In this document: piece after piece, positions 44,029 to 52,463 of the stretch
Numbering within the stretch: position 1 is the first letter of the stretch
How the letters are laid out: each line of letters starts with the position of its first letter
Assembly: GCA_009929315.1 (NCBI GenBank)
Contig: SAAS01000003.1
Span: forward strand, 1 to 64,000
Direction: 5' to 3'
Source of the DNA: Clostridia bacterium
Lineage (GTDB): Bacteria; Bacillota; Clostridia; Oscillospirales; Oscillospiraceae
DNA: 64,000 nt
The notes under the pieces: model-generated
Databases searched by the model: none
What the model was told of the DNA's origin: nothing
What the model saw: only the letters and a program-made list of their open reading frames with translations
Position numbers and translations under genes: made by a program

Positions 44029-44060
44029 AATTGAAAGGGTGATTTATTATCAACATTATA

Positions 44061-44705
44061 ATGACGCTAATACTCGGGATTGCCGGCGCGACTTTGGGAT
44101 TCGCAATTCCCTATGTTGCCAATAGCATCGCCATATACAAGTGCCGCAAAAAGAAGACGGAGCTTGCTCCGGACGAACGCTATTCCGCTATCTATCTCAA
44201 ACTTGGATTTTGTGTTCTTAATGGGTGCGTTTGGGGAATTTCGGGCTATATTGCGGATTATATGCCCGCCGCGGTTCTTATGGCATTTCTGTTTACAACC
44301 GCTCTGCTGGTCGCAATTATTGATTTGCGCATAAGGATTGTCCCGAATGAACTTTTGCTGGTTATGATTGTTACGGGGACAGCCTTTCAGGCAATGAAAT
44401 TCGGATATACGGCGATTTTGCTGTCGCTTGTATGCATGGCTGTAATGGTGGTTTTCTTCACCGTTGTTGCCGGAATGGTGGGCTTCGACAAAGTGGGAGC
44501 GGGCGATGTAAAACTGGCAGGAGCTATGGGACTGGCTCTGGGATATCCCAATATCCTTACAGCTTTGGTTATCATGAGCGCAGTTTTTGTCGTATTCAGC
44601 CTGATAGGACTGATTCTGCGAAAGCTGACCCTAAAGTCCATGTTGCCCTTTGCGCCTTTTATGATGATCGGAATGATTTTTACGCTAGCTTATATGGCTT
44701 GGTAG
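44061..44705 (+). CDS. tadV: Prepilin peptidase (TadV/CpaA, A24 family)
   Basis: A 214-residue aspartic peptidase with about six membrane helices. The two catalytic aspartates lie in AIIDLRIRIVPNE and in GAGDVKLAGA, the GxGD motif of the family. It cuts the leader peptides of the Flp pilins and TadE encoded just downstream. The first ATG (44061) is about 20 bases from the only good ribosome site (AAAGGGTGAT at 44034-44043). An ATT codon at 44046 in the same frame would have normal spacing, so translation may begin there. There is no N-terminal methylase domain, as usual for the Tad type. Confidence 0.88.
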   Translation: MTLILGIAGATLGFAIPYVANSIAIYKCRKKKTELAPDERYSAIYLKLGFCVLNGCVWGISGYIADYMPAAVLMAFLFTTALLVAIIDLRIRIVPNELLLVMIVTGTAFQAMKFGYTAILLSLVCMAVMVVFFTVVAGMVGFDKVGAGDVKLAGAMGLALGYPNILTALVIMSAVFVVFSLIGLILRKLTLKSMLPFAPFMMIGMIFTLAYMAW

Positions 44706-44813
44706 CTCAAGCCGCTGCGCTGTAAGCCGTTAAACCGAGGAATTATTATCCGTAGATTACCATTGCAGATGGTTTTCACATACAGCAAAAATTATTTTAA
44801 GAGGAATGGGAAA

Positions 44814-44975
44814 ATGAAAAAATTTGTAAGTTGGCTGAGAAACGAAGAGAGTGGTCAGGGCATGGTGGAATACGGGCTGATTATTGCGTTAATGGCGGCT
44901 GTAATAATCGCTGCTATCGCAATTCTCGGACCCAAGATAAAAGACATGTTTACAAATATGAATTTTGGAGGTTAA
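44814..44975 (+). CDS. flp: Flp-type pilin, copy 1
   Basis: A 53-residue pilin precursor. A short basic leader ends in NEESG, and the peptidase site G-QGMVEY is followed by the hydrophobic helix GLIIALMAAVIIAAIAILG. E5 and Y6 of the mature protein are the Flp hallmark. The mature pilin is about 38 residues and would form the Tad fibre. The start is ATG 44814, after AAGAGGAATGGG. The second pilin begins five bases after its stop. Confidence 0.93.
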   Translation: MKKFVSWLRNEESGQGMVEYGLIIALMAAVIIAAIAILGPKIKDMFTNMNFGG

Positions 44976-44979
44976 AAAA

Positions 44980-45153
44980 ATGAAAAAGATTACAAATTGG
45001 CTGAAGAACGAAGAAAGTGGTCAGGGCATGGTAGAGTACGGTTTGATTATAGCTTTGATGGCTGCAGTAATCATTGCCGGAATAGCAATTCTCGGTCCCA
45101 AAATCAAAGCGGTGTTTGAGGGCATGAATTTCGGCGCAGCAAGCGGAGGCTAA
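44980..45153 (+). CDS. flp: Flp-type pilin, copy 2
   Basis: A 57-residue pilin precursor nearly identical to copy 1 across leader, cleavage site and helix (ESGQGMVEYGLIIALMAAV), differing mainly at its C-terminus, where GAASGG replaces the short end. The ATG 44980 is preceded by GGAGG, which lies over the final codons of copy 1, so the two are coupled. Having two near-identical pilins is common in Tad loci and may give major and minor subunits. A strong hairpin follows before tadE. Confidence 0.93.
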   Translation: MKKITNWLKNEESGQGMVEYGLIIALMAAVIIAGIAILGPKIKAVFEGMNFGAASGG

Positions 45154-45217
45154 ATCGCATTGTTTGTGCCAAAGCGGTAAAGAATTCAATACATAGTCAG
45201 ATGTCTTAAGTTCTGTT

Positions 45218-45261
45218 TCAGAGGCGGGTTCAAGCTTATTTAGCCGCGAGCCTGCCTCTGA
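45218..45261 (+). other. Intercistronic hairpin between the Flp pilins and tadE
   Basis: TCAGAGGCGGGTTC (45218-45231) pairs over 14 positions, two of them G-U, with GAGCCTGCCTCTGA (45248-45261). A-rich rather than T-rich sequence follows, so it is not a full terminator. It may stabilise the pilin messenger or reduce read-through into tadE. Confidence 0.6.
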
Positions 45262-45283
45262 TTTAAAAAAGGCGGTGGTAAGT

Positions 45284-45676
45284 GTGCGCCCCAAAAGTGA
45301 AAAAGGGCAGGCAATGGTCGAGTTTGCGCTGCTGTTACCGATTCTTTTGCTGATTTTGAGCGGTATTATTAACTTTGGATGGATTTTTGGCAATCAGCTC
45401 TTGGCCAACAATGTGTCCAGGGAAGCCGCCAGATACACAGCGATACACTACTACGACAGCCTTACGGATGACGACAGATTGATTGCGGAAGAAATTGTTG
45501 CGGAAAGAGCGCCGACGCTTGTTTCACCGGTTGTTACATTAGTCAAATCCGCTACGGGCGATTCGATTACCGTTAATGTCGTTTGCAGCGTTAACCTTCT
45601 CACGCCTTTGATGTCGGCAATGTTTCCTGACGGAAAATACTCGGTTGTCGCTCAATGTTCGATGAGGCTGGAGTGA
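45284..45676 (+). CDS. tadE: TadE-like pseudopilin
   Basis: A 130-residue minor pilin-like protein. After the leader SEKG the cleavage site is followed by QAMVEFALLLPILLLILSG, with E5 and F6 at the mature N-terminus, then a globular extracytoplasmic domain. ANNVSREAARYTA is a typical TadE stretch. Two cysteines near the C-terminus may form a disulfide. The start is GTG 45284, five bases after GGTGG; a GTG at 45275 overlaps that site. TadE needs the prepilin peptidase and is required for pilus assembly. Confidence 0.87.
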   Translation: MRPKSEKGQAMVEFALLLPILLLILSGIINFGWIFGNQLLANNVSREAARYTAIHYYDSLTDDDRLIAEEIVAERAPTLVSPVVTLVKSATGDSITVNVVCSVNLLTPLMSAMFPDGKYSVVAQCSMRLE

Positions 45677-45708
45677 AAAACTGATTCACGGTCGGAAGGG
45701 TGATGGGG

Positions 45709-46704
45709 ATGCGAAAATATTTAACTGAATTTTCCCGCGAACAACGCGGCTCTGTCGCAGTCGTTACAGCGCTGTTAATGATTGTGCTGATCGGAGTTTC
45801 GGCCTTCGCTCTTGATTTCGGCGTTTATTACGACGATGCCTCAAGACTGCAAAACTCTCTTGACAGCGCAGTCCTGGCGGCACTTCAGGAACTGCCTGCA
45901 GATAGTACGAGCTCTTCTGATTGGGCGGCGGCTGAAAATGTTGCAATTGCATACGCCGCTTTAAATGGGTTTGACATAAGCACGAATGATATTGAGCCGA
46001 TATATAAAAACAATATTGCGGAAGACGGTATTATCGGGCTTAAAGCGACAAAAAGCATTGTGGTTGAATATAATTTTGCGAAAGTTTTCGGTGTTGATTC
46101 GGGGACGGTTACACGCTCATCCTCTGCGGGACTCGTGCCTGTCGGAGGGCTTAAAGGAGCTGTGCCGCTGAGTATTACCTCGTCAAGCCTGAGTAATGCG
46201 ATAGAAAAAGGCGTATATACAGGGCTGACATTAAAATGCAGCTCAAACACCGGTGACATCGGAATAGACACCACAGGGGTGAAGGGTTGGTTCGGAGCAT
46301 TGCGATTTGACGGTTCCGGTGCAAGTACCTATGCTAACCTTTTGACATTTGGATATAGCGGAGTTCTTACGGTGGGACAGGTTCTTGAAATGGAAAACGG
46401 AAACATGTCGGGCCCGACAATGGACGGCTTCACCGCACGATTTAATCAATGCAAAGACGGCTGTACGGCAACAAATTATTTGCCTGATTGTCCGAAACTG
46501 ATATATGTCCCCGTTGTTGAAGTTGTTTCTGCCAGTAAGGTCAAAATTGTTTCGTTTGCAACGTTCTTTCTTGACTCGTTAGGCGGCAACGGAAACGATT
46601 CATATATTAAAGCGACATACATTGAAGGTACCGTTGTTCCCGATTCCGCTTCGGGAATCAGCGGAGCGGACTTTGGTCTTTATGTCGGGAAACTATTAGA
46701 TTGA
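45709..46704 (+). CDS. TadG-like pilus assembly protein (Flp pseudopilin family)
   Basis: A 331-residue protein. The N-terminus has the TadE/TadG-like hydrophobic stretch QRGSVAVVTALLMIVLIG followed by SAFALDFGVYYDD, the usual start of the putative Tad-like secreted domain. Unlike true pilins it lacks glutamate at position 5 after the glycine. The remaining 280 residues form an extracellular domain rich in Ser and Gly, with four cysteines (for example QCKDGC). The ATG 45709 follows GGAAGGG. It is the largest pilin-like component and may form the tip or the wall-associated base. Confidence 0.78.
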   Translation: MRKYLTEFSREQRGSVAVVTALLMIVLIGVSAFALDFGVYYDDASRLQNSLDSAVLAALQELPADSTSSSDWAAAENVAIAYAALNGFDISTNDIEPIYKNNIAEDGIIGLKATKSIVVEYNFAKVFGVDSGTVTRSSSAGLVPVGGLKGAVPLSITSSSLSNAIEKGVYTGLTLKCSSNTGDIGIDTTGVKGWFGALRFDGSGASTYANLLTFGYSGVLTVGQVLEMENGNMSGPTMDGFTARFNQCKDGCTATNYLPDCPKLIYVPVVEVVSASKVKIVSFATFFLDSLGGNGNDSYIKATYIEGTVVPDSASGISGADFGLYVGKLLD

Positions 46705-46737
46705 TGAAATTCGCTTGGCGATTGGAGGTTTTTGGCA

Positions 46738-47463
46738 GTGAAAAAAGTTAAGATATTGGCTGTCGTTTCTGCGGTTGCCACAGCGTTGCTCCTATATTTA
46801 TTCTTGGGGTCGCTGGGCCGTCCGACGGCAACATCGACGATGAGCGTTATCGTGGCAGCCTCGGATATTCCGGCAAACACGCCTATTACCAATGAGATGA
46901 TTAAGACCGCTGAGCTTCCGGCAGCTTCGGTTGTCGCCGGGGCCTTAACGGACAGAACTAAAGTCGTGGGTAAAATCGCCAGCGCTGAAATATTTGTAGG
47001 TGAGCAGCTTTTAGAGGCCAAACTCGTATCAACGGGGGAAAGCGGCAACAAGACGCTCGCCTATGCTATTGAACCGGGAATGCGTGCGATTACCATTCAC
47101 GTCGACGAAACCTCCGGCTTGGCATACATGATAACGCCGGGTAACAAGGTCGATATAATCGGTGAGTTTGTAAGTACGGAAACAAGTGACGACGGCAGTA
47201 CTTCCTCTAAAAAGTCGTATACTACAATGGTTTTGGAAAATGTCGCCGTACTTGCGGTGGACAATATTTTTTCGGAGGACGGCAAGGCGGACAGCGAGGC
47301 TCCCGGTTATACAACCTTAACGCTGCAGGTTACGCCGAAGCAGGCCATGGTGCTGAGTGCGGCACAGTTTGAAGGACAAATAAGGGTGATTTTAAGATCT
47401 CCCGTGGATAATCAGGAAACAAACCAAGAAAGTCTGACACTTGACGATGTAATGGTGAAATAA
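46738..47463 (+). CDS. cpaB: Flp pilus assembly protein CpaB (RcpC)
   Basis: A 241-residue protein with an N-terminal membrane anchor (about 5-25) and a SAF domain (VIVAASDIPANTPITNEMI) followed by the RcpC region (IEPGMRAITIHVDETSGLAYMI). In Gram-negative bacteria CpaB sits with the secretin; in monoderms it is kept without it and probably links the machine to the wall. The start is GTG 46738, nine bases after GGAGG; a TTG at 46732 is too close. Confidence 0.88.
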   Translation: MKKVKILAVVSAVATALLLYLFLGSLGRPTATSTMSVIVAASDIPANTPITNEMIKTAELPAASVVAGALTDRTKVVGKIASAEIFVGEQLLEAKLVSTGESGNKTLAYAIEPGMRAITIHVDETSGLAYMITPGNKVDIIGEFVSTETSDDGSTSSKKSYTTMVLENVAVLAVDNIFSEDGKADSEAPGYTTLTLQVTPKQAMVLSAAQFEGQIRVILRSPVDNQETNQESLTLDDVMVK

Positions 47464-47482
47464 GCGATGGAGTGAGATTGAA

Positions 47483-48700
47483 ATGAAAATTAACGTTTTG
47501 CTGATCAGCAAGCACAGCAGCAATCTCGCGGCGATAAGGGGCATGATTGACGATGAGGATATCGCGGTCATCGGGCAGTCTTCGGGAGGAACCGACGCTC
47601 TTGAGCGTATCGACAATCTCTCACCGGACATAATCATAATGACACTTGGCGCCGGGGATAACGACGTGCGAAGCTTAACGGAGAGAATAATCTTTAACAG
47701 ACCGCGAAGCCATGTCATTCTGCTGGCGGAGTATCTGGATGTTGATATTCTCCAGAGCGCTCTTTCGGTTGGAGCTCACAATGTAATCGAGTTTCCGAAG
47801 TCCTCAAAGGATTTCTGTGAATATATTAAGACTGTATATAACAATGAATCAGCACGAATCGAATCGCTCAGCGGAAAGCAGAGCCTTTCATGGATTTCAA
47901 AGGTTATAACAGTTTACGGAGCCAAGGGAGGAATCGGAAAGACGACGCTTGCCGTCAATCTGGCGGTAAAGCTGGCCGAAAGCAGAAAAAAAGTAGCTCT
48001 CGTCGATCTGGATCTTCAGTTCGGGGACGCAAATGTCTTTTTGGATATCGTTCCGGTAGACACAATTTTTGAGCTTGCGCAGGAACTCGCATCTCCGAAT
48101 ATTGATTTAATCAGAAGCTATATGAGCGTTCACTCGAGCGGGGTACACGTTCTGTGTGCACCGAAAAGCCCCGAATATGCCGAGCTGATAACTCCCGAGA
48201 AAATACAGAGTATATTAAGTCAGCTGCGGACATATTACGATTATGTTATTATCGACACTTCACCGAGCTACAACGATGTCACAATCACCGCACTGGAGGC
48301 ATCGTCAACGATTCTTTTTTTAACGGGTCTAGACATCTCAATTTTAAAGAACTCGAAGCTGAGCCTGAATATACTCAGATCGCTGCAGCAGGTGAACAAG
48401 GTGAAAATAATAGTTAACAGAGCTGTCAGCATAGGCTCGATTACTTTGGACGATGTGCAGAAACTGATTGACTGCCCGATATGGGCAAAGCTTCCGAGTG
48501 ACTATAAGGTTGCGGTGACCGCTCTGAACCGCGGAGTGCCGTTTGTGACGGGGGCTCCGAAAAGCGAGCTTAGCCAGGCTGTTTCAACAGTTGCATCTAT
48601 GCTGCTTGAGGGAACGGAAGATGTTGATACGCTCAGCATAAAGCAGCGTAAAAAACTCGGGTTAATGAATAACGGCAGGCGGCAGACAAATCGTCGGTAA
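47483..48700 (+). CDS. tadZ: Pilus-localising ATPase TadZ/CpaE
   Basis: A 405-residue protein. The N-terminal receiver-like domain (about 1-120; VLLISKHSSNLAAIRGMI) lacks a clear phosphoacceptor in the normal pattern. The C-terminal MinD/ParA ATPase has the deviant Walker A VYGAKGGIGKTTLAVNLA, LVDLDLQFGDAN and YVIIDTSPSYND. TadZ proteins mark the site, often a pole, where the Tad machine assembles. The start is ATG 47483. It lies between cpaB and tadA. Confidence 0.9.
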   Translation: MKINVLLISKHSSNLAAIRGMIDDEDIAVIGQSSGGTDALERIDNLSPDIIIMTLGAGDNDVRSLTERIIFNRPRSHVILLAEYLDVDILQSALSVGAHNVIEFPKSSKDFCEYIKTVYNNESARIESLSGKQSLSWISKVITVYGAKGGIGKTTLAVNLAVKLAESRKKVALVDLDLQFGDANVFLDIVPVDTIFELAQELASPNIDLIRSYMSVHSSGVHVLCAPKSPEYAELITPEKIQSILSQLRTYYDYVIIDTSPSYNDVTITALEASSTILFLTGLDISILKNSKLSLNILRSLQQVNKVKIIVNRAVSIGSITLDDVQKLIDCPIWAKLPSDYKVAVTALNRGVPFVTGAPKSELSQAVSTVASMLLEGTEDVDTLSIKQRKKLGLMNNGRRQTNRR

Positions 48701-48723
48701 TCGCTGTTTGATTGGAGCATATT

Positions 48724-50085
48724 ATGGGTTTGCTTGAAAGAATTGAAAAACAGAAATCGCCGCTGCAGCAGAGTCCGGCGGCGGAAGCAGCTTTGTTTTC
48801 CGGCAAAATCGGAAATTCTTATGTGGATGAGTATGCGGACCTAAAGGACAGAATCCACGGAGAAATTATCGAACTAATCAATCATGATATGTTTTCAAAG
48901 GGGAAAACAGAAGACGTTAAAGATGAATACATACTCCAGTCCATTGAGTCCCTTGTGGATGAAAACGGAAACACAATTCCGCGCAGCGACCGCTCACGCC
49001 TTGTCAGGGAAATTTTCAATAATGTCGTCGGTCTGGGCCCTCTTGAACCGCTTTTGGCGGACCCTGAGATTACCGAGATAATGGTGAACGGACCGCGCAA
49101 TGTTTATGTCGAGCGTCGGGGAAAGCTTGAACTGACTTCAACCTGCTTTAAAGACAGCGGACATTTGATGAATGTGCTGAACAGAATTGTTTCAAGCGTG
49201 GGAAGACGTGTTGACGAGTCAAGCCCCATGGTTGACGCGCGTCTTGCGGACGGCTCGCGCATCAACGCGATAATACCTCCGCTGGCCTTGAACGGGCCCA
49301 CAATAACAATCAGAAAGTTCTCAAAAACTCCGTTTACCGAAAGCGACCTGATACGTTTCGGCTCGGTTTCTCCAAAGATGATGTCGTTTTTGGAAGCCTG
49401 CGTAAAAGGCAAAATGAATATCATCGTTTCGGGAGGTACCGGCAGCGGTAAAACAACATTGCTCAATGTTTTATCCGGCTACATACCTGGCAACGAGCGC
49501 ATTGTCACTATTGAGGACGCCGCGGAAATCCAGCTTCGGCAGGAACATATTGTTACGCTTGAATCACGACCTGCGAACTTTGAACACGCGGGGCAGGTGA
49601 CAATCAGGGACTTGGTCCGAAACGCTTTGCGTATGCGCCCTGACCGCATAATTGTCGGCGAGGTACGCTCGGGAGAAACGCTTGATATGCTTCAGGCCAT
49701 GAACACAGGTCATGACGGGTCGCTGACCACAGCCCACGCCAACACCCCAAGGGACCTCATTTCAAGGCTCGAAACGATGGTGCTTATGTCCGGCATGGAA
49801 ATTCCGATTAAGGCGATAAGAGAACAGGTGGCCTCCGCTCTGAATATTATTGTTCAACAGTCGCGTATGAGAGACGGCTCAAGAAAAATAACCAATATTA
49901 CAGAGGTTGTTGGCATGGAGGGGGATATCGTAACCCTTCAGGACCTGTTTTATTATAAATCTGAGGGGCTGGACCCCAACGGAAAGCTTAAGGGGAGCTT
50001 TTTGGCTACCGGAATCCGACCGGGCTTTTTGGAAAAGCTTTCGGGAAACGGAATCCCAATTAAGGACGAGTGGTTCTATAACTGA
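48724..50085 (+). CDS. tadA: Type II/IV secretion ATPase TadA/CpaF
   Basis: A 453-residue hexameric motor ATPase. Walker A is GGTGSGKTTLLNVLSG, the Asp box has TIEDAAEIQL, Walker B lies in RIIVGEVRSGE, and the His box reads TGHDGSLTTAHAN. It drives both extension and retraction in Tad systems, as no separate retraction ATPase exists. The start is ATG 48724 with TTGGAG upstream. A gap of 108 bases separates it from tadB, with a small GCAAAAT/ATTTTGC hairpin near 50162. Confidence 0.94.
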   Translation: MGLLERIEKQKSPLQQSPAAEAALFSGKIGNSYVDEYADLKDRIHGEIIELINHDMFSKGKTEDVKDEYILQSIESLVDENGNTIPRSDRSRLVREIFNNVVGLGPLEPLLADPEITEIMVNGPRNVYVERRGKLELTSTCFKDSGHLMNVLNRIVSSVGRRVDESSPMVDARLADGSRINAIIPPLALNGPTITIRKFSKTPFTESDLIRFGSVSPKMMSFLEACVKGKMNIIVSGGTGSGKTTLLNVLSGYIPGNERIVTIEDAAEIQLRQEHIVTLESRPANFEHAGQVTIRDLVRNALRMRPDRIIVGEVRSGETLDMLQAMNTGHDGSLTTAHANTPRDLISRLETMVLMSGMEIPIKAIREQVASALNIIVQQSRMRDGSRKITNITEVVGMEGDIVTLQDLFYYKSEGLDPNGKLKGSFLATGIRPGFLEKLSGNGIPIKDEWFYN

Positions 50086-50193
50086 AGATAAGACCGAAGC
50101 GTTTGAGAGGCTCAGCGCGGGTTAAACACAATTTTCTCAGCGTTCGGGCAATTAAAATACGGCAAAATCCATTTTGCGAAAGGAAGTATCGGT

Positions 50194-51141
50194 ATGCTGG
50201 TTTTTTTGCTGTCAGTTTTATGCGGAGTTCTGGTATATTCGATTTTTTCTCTGGTTCTGTCATCAAACAGAAACTCGATTATTAAGCAGCGGCTTGCCAA
50301 ATATTTTAAGAAGTCGGATTTTGACGAGCTTCAGGTAGAAGTGTTAAAGGAAAAGCGCGAAAGAATAAAAAATGAAAAGACGTTCAAATTTCAGCTTGCC
50401 AGCCAGGAATTTTCAAATTATCTCGCGATGTCGGGGGTTAAGCTTCGTGCGACGGAATTTGTGTGGACATGGGTGATTTCTGCAATATTTCCGGCTTTAG
50501 TAGCTTATTTTGCCAGCAGCAACGTGGTTACTGCAACGGGAGTCGGAATAATAGGACTTGCTATCCCGCCCTTTCTTGTGCAGCGTTCAAGAAAAAAACG
50601 CCAGAACGAGTTCAATAAACAGCTCGGAGAATCCCTCACAATTATGGAAAACTGCGTAAGGGCCGGCTTTTCATTTCAGCAGGCAATGGAAAGTATTGCG
50701 GCGGATATGCAGCCCCCGATTTCAACGGAGTTTACAAAAACTCTGAGGGAGGTTCAATACGGAATAAGCCTGCCTGACGCGCTGCGACACATGGTGGACA
50801 GAGTTAAGAACAAGGATTTGGATTTACTGGTATCTGCCGTTCTGATTTCAGCCCAGGTCGGCGGAAATTTGAGCGATATTATGGAAGTAATTTCCGACAC
50901 CGTGCAGGACAGATTGAAAATCAAAGCCGAAGTTCGCGTTCTCACAACATCGGGTCGTTTTTCAGGCATAATAATAGGTCTGCTTCCGGTTTTTATCATA
51001 CTGATACTGATGGTTATCAACCCGAACTATTTTAAATCATTCATTGAGTCGGATGTGGGAAAGCTGATGCTGGCTGTCTCCGTAATCCTTGAAGCGGCAG
51101 GCTTTGCTGCAATCCGAAAAATCATAGACATAAAATATTAG
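50194..51141 (+). CDS. tadB: Tad platform protein TadB
   Basis: A 315-residue inner-membrane platform protein of the GspF/TadB family. Membrane helices lie near 2-22, 88-125 (two) and 260-300 (two). The GspF core contains GESLTIMENCVRAGFSFQQA and ALRHMVDRVKNKDLDLLV. With TadC it forms the platform turned by TadA. GAAAGGAAG precedes the ATG. It is followed after nine bases by tadC. Confidence 0.9.
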   Translation: MLVFLLSVLCGVLVYSIFSLVLSSNRNSIIKQRLAKYFKKSDFDELQVEVLKEKRERIKNEKTFKFQLASQEFSNYLAMSGVKLRATEFVWTWVISAIFPALVAYFASSNVVTATGVGIIGLAIPPFLVQRSRKKRQNEFNKQLGESLTIMENCVRAGFSFQQAMESIAADMQPPISTEFTKTLREVQYGISLPDALRHMVDRVKNKDLDLLVSAVLISAQVGGNLSDIMEVISDTVQDRLKIKAEVRVLTTSGRFSGIIIGLLPVFIILILMVINPNYFKSFIESDVGKLMLAVSVILEAAGFAAIRKIIDIKY

Positions 51142-51150
51142 GAGTATATT

Positions 51151-52095
51151 ATGGCAGGTTTTCTTGCAATCGCAGCGAGCACGCTTATATTTGCCGTTAT
51201 TGTCCTGCTCTTCGGCTCGAAAGGAGCGCGCAGTGATATCGTCAGAAAACGGGTTCACGACATACTCAGCGATGACGCTCAAAAAGCGGCTTCCTATGAC
51301 GAGGACCTGAGCAAACCGATATACGAGCGCTTAGTCAAGCCGTATATTACTCTGCTTTCAACTAAAATAGCAAAGTATATGCCCAAAGGGCGGCGAGCTG
51401 ACAGCGAGAATAAAAAGCTGCGGAGCGATAAGCAAAAGAAAATGCTTCGACAGGCCGGTATGAGCATGAGTATTGAGGAGTATTCCCTGATACGGTTTTT
51501 TGTGCTGGCCGGAGCCGCGCTGTTTTTTGGACTAATATCCGTGTCACTCGGGCTTGGTTCAAGGGCGTTCCTAGGAGTGATTTTCGGAGTCTATGCGGGC
51601 TACACGGTATTAAGGCTTAATCTCACGTCAAGCATTTCAAAAAGGCGCGAGACGATGGAGCAGCAAATGCCGGACGTTCTTGATCTTTTGAGCGTTAATG
51701 TCGAAGCCGGTCTTGGTTTTGAACAAGCGCTTTTGCAGGTTATCGGACATTTTGAAGGTCCGCTTATAGACGAATTGACTGTTACATACAGGGAAATTAC
51801 GATGGGGCGGGTAAGGCGTGAAGCTCTGGCTCTTTTTGCGGAGCGATGCGAGATTGATGAAATAAAGACCTTCGTGGGCTCTATAATTCAGGCGGAACAG
51901 CTGGGTATTTCCATTAAGAATGTCCTTCGCACGCAGGCAACCGCAATGCGTGCAAACAGGCGGAGCAAGGTCGAGGAAAAAGCCCAAAAAGTCCAGGTAA
52001 AAATGCTTATACCGATGGTGGGGCTGATATTCCCCGTGCTTCTGATCGTTCTGCTTGGCCCGGCAGTCGTTCAAATGATTCATGTGCTCAGATGA
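51151..52095 (+). CDS. tadC: Tad platform protein TadC
   Basis: A 314-residue platform protein, paralogous to TadB. GspF-type core segments are MPDVLDLLSVNVEAGLGFEQ, LFAERCEIDEIKTFVG and QAEQLGISIKNVLRTQA, followed by a C-terminal helix (MLIPMVGLIFPVLLIVLLGP). GGAG precedes the ATG. The nine-base spacing on both sides shows tight cotranscription with tadB and the DUF192 gene. Confidence 0.9.
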   Translation: MAGFLAIAASTLIFAVIVLLFGSKGARSDIVRKRVHDILSDDAQKAASYDEDLSKPIYERLVKPYITLLSTKIAKYMPKGRRADSENKKLRSDKQKKMLRQAGMSMSIEEYSLIRFFVLAGAALFFGLISVSLGLGSRAFLGVIFGVYAGYTVLRLNLTSSISKRRETMEQQMPDVLDLLSVNVEAGLGFEQALLQVIGHFEGPLIDELTVTYREITMGRVRREALALFAERCEIDEIKTFVGSIIQAEQLGISIKNVLRTQATAMRANRRSKVEEKAQKVQVKMLIPMVGLIFPVLLIVLLGPAVVQMIHVLR

Positions 52096-52104
52096 GGTGG
52101 CTTT

Positions 52105-52431
52105 ATGGTCGTTTTGTGTAATAATACTGTTCTTGCCGATAAAGTCGGTCTTGCGGATAGTTTTTTCAGCCGCTTTAAGGGACTTATGGGCAGAAAACAA
52201 CTCTATGGCGGAGAGGGGCTCTTACTGATGAACTGCCCGTCAGTACACAGCTTTTTCATGAAAATATCAATAGACGCAGTCTATCTTTCAAGGGACATGA
52301 CTGTTGTCGGAGTCGAAACACTGCCGCCGTGGCATGTCGGAAGACGCATAAAGGGCACGGCCCACGTGCTTGAGCTTGCCGTCGGCGCAGCACTCGTTTC
52401 GGTCGGGGATGCGCTGCAAATCCGAAAATAA
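52105..52431 (+). CDS. DUF192-family protein at the end of the Tad operon
   Basis: A 108-residue protein covering one DUF192 domain and little else. FSRFKGLMGRKQL, NCPSVHSFFMKISIDAVYL and HVLELAVGAA follow the family pattern. Many DUF192 proteins are exported, but this one has no signal peptide. Their function is unknown. GAGGTGG precedes the ATG, nine bases after tadC, so it belongs to the pilus transcript. A small pilus accessory role is inferred from position only. Confidence 0.8.
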   Translation: MVVLCNNTVLADKVGLADSFFSRFKGLMGRKQLYGGEGLLLMNCPSVHSFFMKISIDAVYLSRDMTVVGVETLPPWHVGRRIKGTAHVLELAVGAALVSVGDALQIRK

Positions 52432-52463
52432 TCAATTCCGCAATACTTTAGGAGGGAAAACCT

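Noticed and set aside
44814..45153. Two near-identical pilin genes as an assembly duplication
   Set aside because: They differ at several codons and at the C-terminus, and each has its own ribosome site; paired Flp genes are common.
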